A stretch of DNA of 25,803 nt, taken from an uncultured Alistipes sp. GTDB taxonomy: Bacteria; Bacteroidota; Bacteroidia; Bacteroidales; Rikenellaceae. The notes beneath the pieces were generated by a model that saw nothing but the letters and a program-made list of their open reading frames with translations, was not told where the DNA came from and searched no databases. Positions 25,634 through 25,803 of this stretch are shown piece after piece (position 1 is the first letter of the stretch; each line of letters begins with the position of its first letter). A program made the translations under genes and the position numbers. The stretch is from NCBI GenBank assembly GCA_947174295.1, contig CAMWIG010000007.1, positions 1 to 25,803 on the forward strand, in the 5' to 3' direction.

Positions 25634-25803
25634 GATACTCCCGCTCGGCAATGTCCGGAAAAATTGGCCTTGCGCTCGCTTATTCGTATATTTGGCTGTC
25701 GCCTTAGATACTCCCGCTCGGTAATGTCCGGAAAAATTGGCCTTGCGCTCGCTTATTCGTACTTTGGCTTCGCCGAAGATACTCGCGTTCGGCAAAATGC
25801 AAG
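25634..25803. repeat. Tandem 71-73 bp intergenic repeat, 2.4 copies in window
   Basis: Two nearly identical copies (25634-25706 and 25707-25777) and the start of a third (25778 to the window end) each begin GATACTCSCGYTCGG. The first two continue with ATGTCCGGAAAAATTGGCC, then TTGCGCTCGCTTATTCGTA and TTTGGCT. Copies differ mainly at their ends (GTCGCCTTA versus TCGCCGAA). Similar elements are scattered between genes in many Bacteroidales genomes, as I remember them, and often give spurious short protein calls. The array begins about 40 nt after the terminator and probably continues beyond the window. No inverted ends or transposase are visible. Confidence 0.85.

Noticed and set aside
25550..25795. 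Minus-strand 81-codon frame reading GEAKVRISERKANFSG-like peptide
   Set aside because: It is produced by the tandem intergenic repeat and the terminator region; the peptide is the translated repeat, not a protein gene.
1..25803. CRISPR arrays, tRNA or rRNA genes, transposases, toxin-antitoxin or phage genes
   Set aside because: None was recognised on either strand; apart from small gaps the window is filled by the twelve PUL genes.
1..25803. A local regulator (ECF sigma/anti-sigma, hybrid two-component, SusR- or LacI-type)
   Set aside because: No gene of these families is present; regulation must be encoded outside the window, most likely upstream of SusC.

Overview
The window looks like one large glycan-utilisation locus (PUL) from a GC-rich member of the Bacteroidota, most like Alistipes or another Rikenellaceae. 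The grounds are a SusC/SusD pair, many SPII lipoproteins with acidic residues after the lipid cysteine, BACON and DUF1735-type modules, weak ribosome-binding sites and very GC-rich third codon positions. The genus is an inference. All twelve genes lie on the + strand. The gene content points to high-mannose (or trimmed oligomannose) N-glycans as the substrate.

Layout. At 2-10641 lies the outer-membrane module: a 5'-truncated SusC transporter, a SusD-like_2 lipoprotein, a GH18-fold lipoprotein that has lost its catalytic acids, a DUF1735+LamG lipoprotein, an active-looking GH18 endo-beta-N-acetylglucosaminidase, and a second LamG lipoprotein on four BACON-like modules. A strong GC hairpin at 10666-10694 follows. 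At 10783-13035 is a BACON+CotH-kinase-fold lipoprotein. At 13100-25522 is a very tightly packed block of seven genes (gaps of 4, 4, 2 and 1 nt, overlaps of 4 and 1 nt): an AmpG-like MFS permease, a GH130 mannoside phosphorylase, a ROK sugar kinase, mannose-6-phosphate isomerase, a GH92 exo-mannosidase with an SPI signal, a GH92-GH125 fusion lipoprotein, and a third GH92 lipoprotein. A near-perfect intrinsic terminator (25556-25591) ends the block. After it come tandem copies of a 71-73 bp intergenic repeat that run off the window.

How the genes fit together (inference from family knowledge). At the surface, GH18 cuts the chitobiose core of N-glycans held by the binding proteins, and SusC/SusD import the released Man(n)GlcNAc. 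In the periplasm the GH92 enzymes remove alpha-1,2 and alpha-1,3 mannoses, and the GH125 half of the fusion removes the alpha-1,6 mannose, leaving Man-beta-1,4-GlcNAc. The MFS permease would carry this disaccharide into the cytoplasm, where GH130 would split it with phosphate into mannose-1-phosphate and GlcNAc. The ROK kinase and ManA would feed free mannose into fructose-6-phosphate. No regulator lies in the window. An ECF-sigma/anti-sigma pair or a hybrid two-component system would be expected outside it.

The most notable points are the single-polypeptide GH92-GH125 fusion, the pseudo-GH18, the CotH kinase-fold lipoprotein inside a glycan locus, and the apparent division of the lipoproteins into surface and periplasmic sets by their post-cysteine residues.
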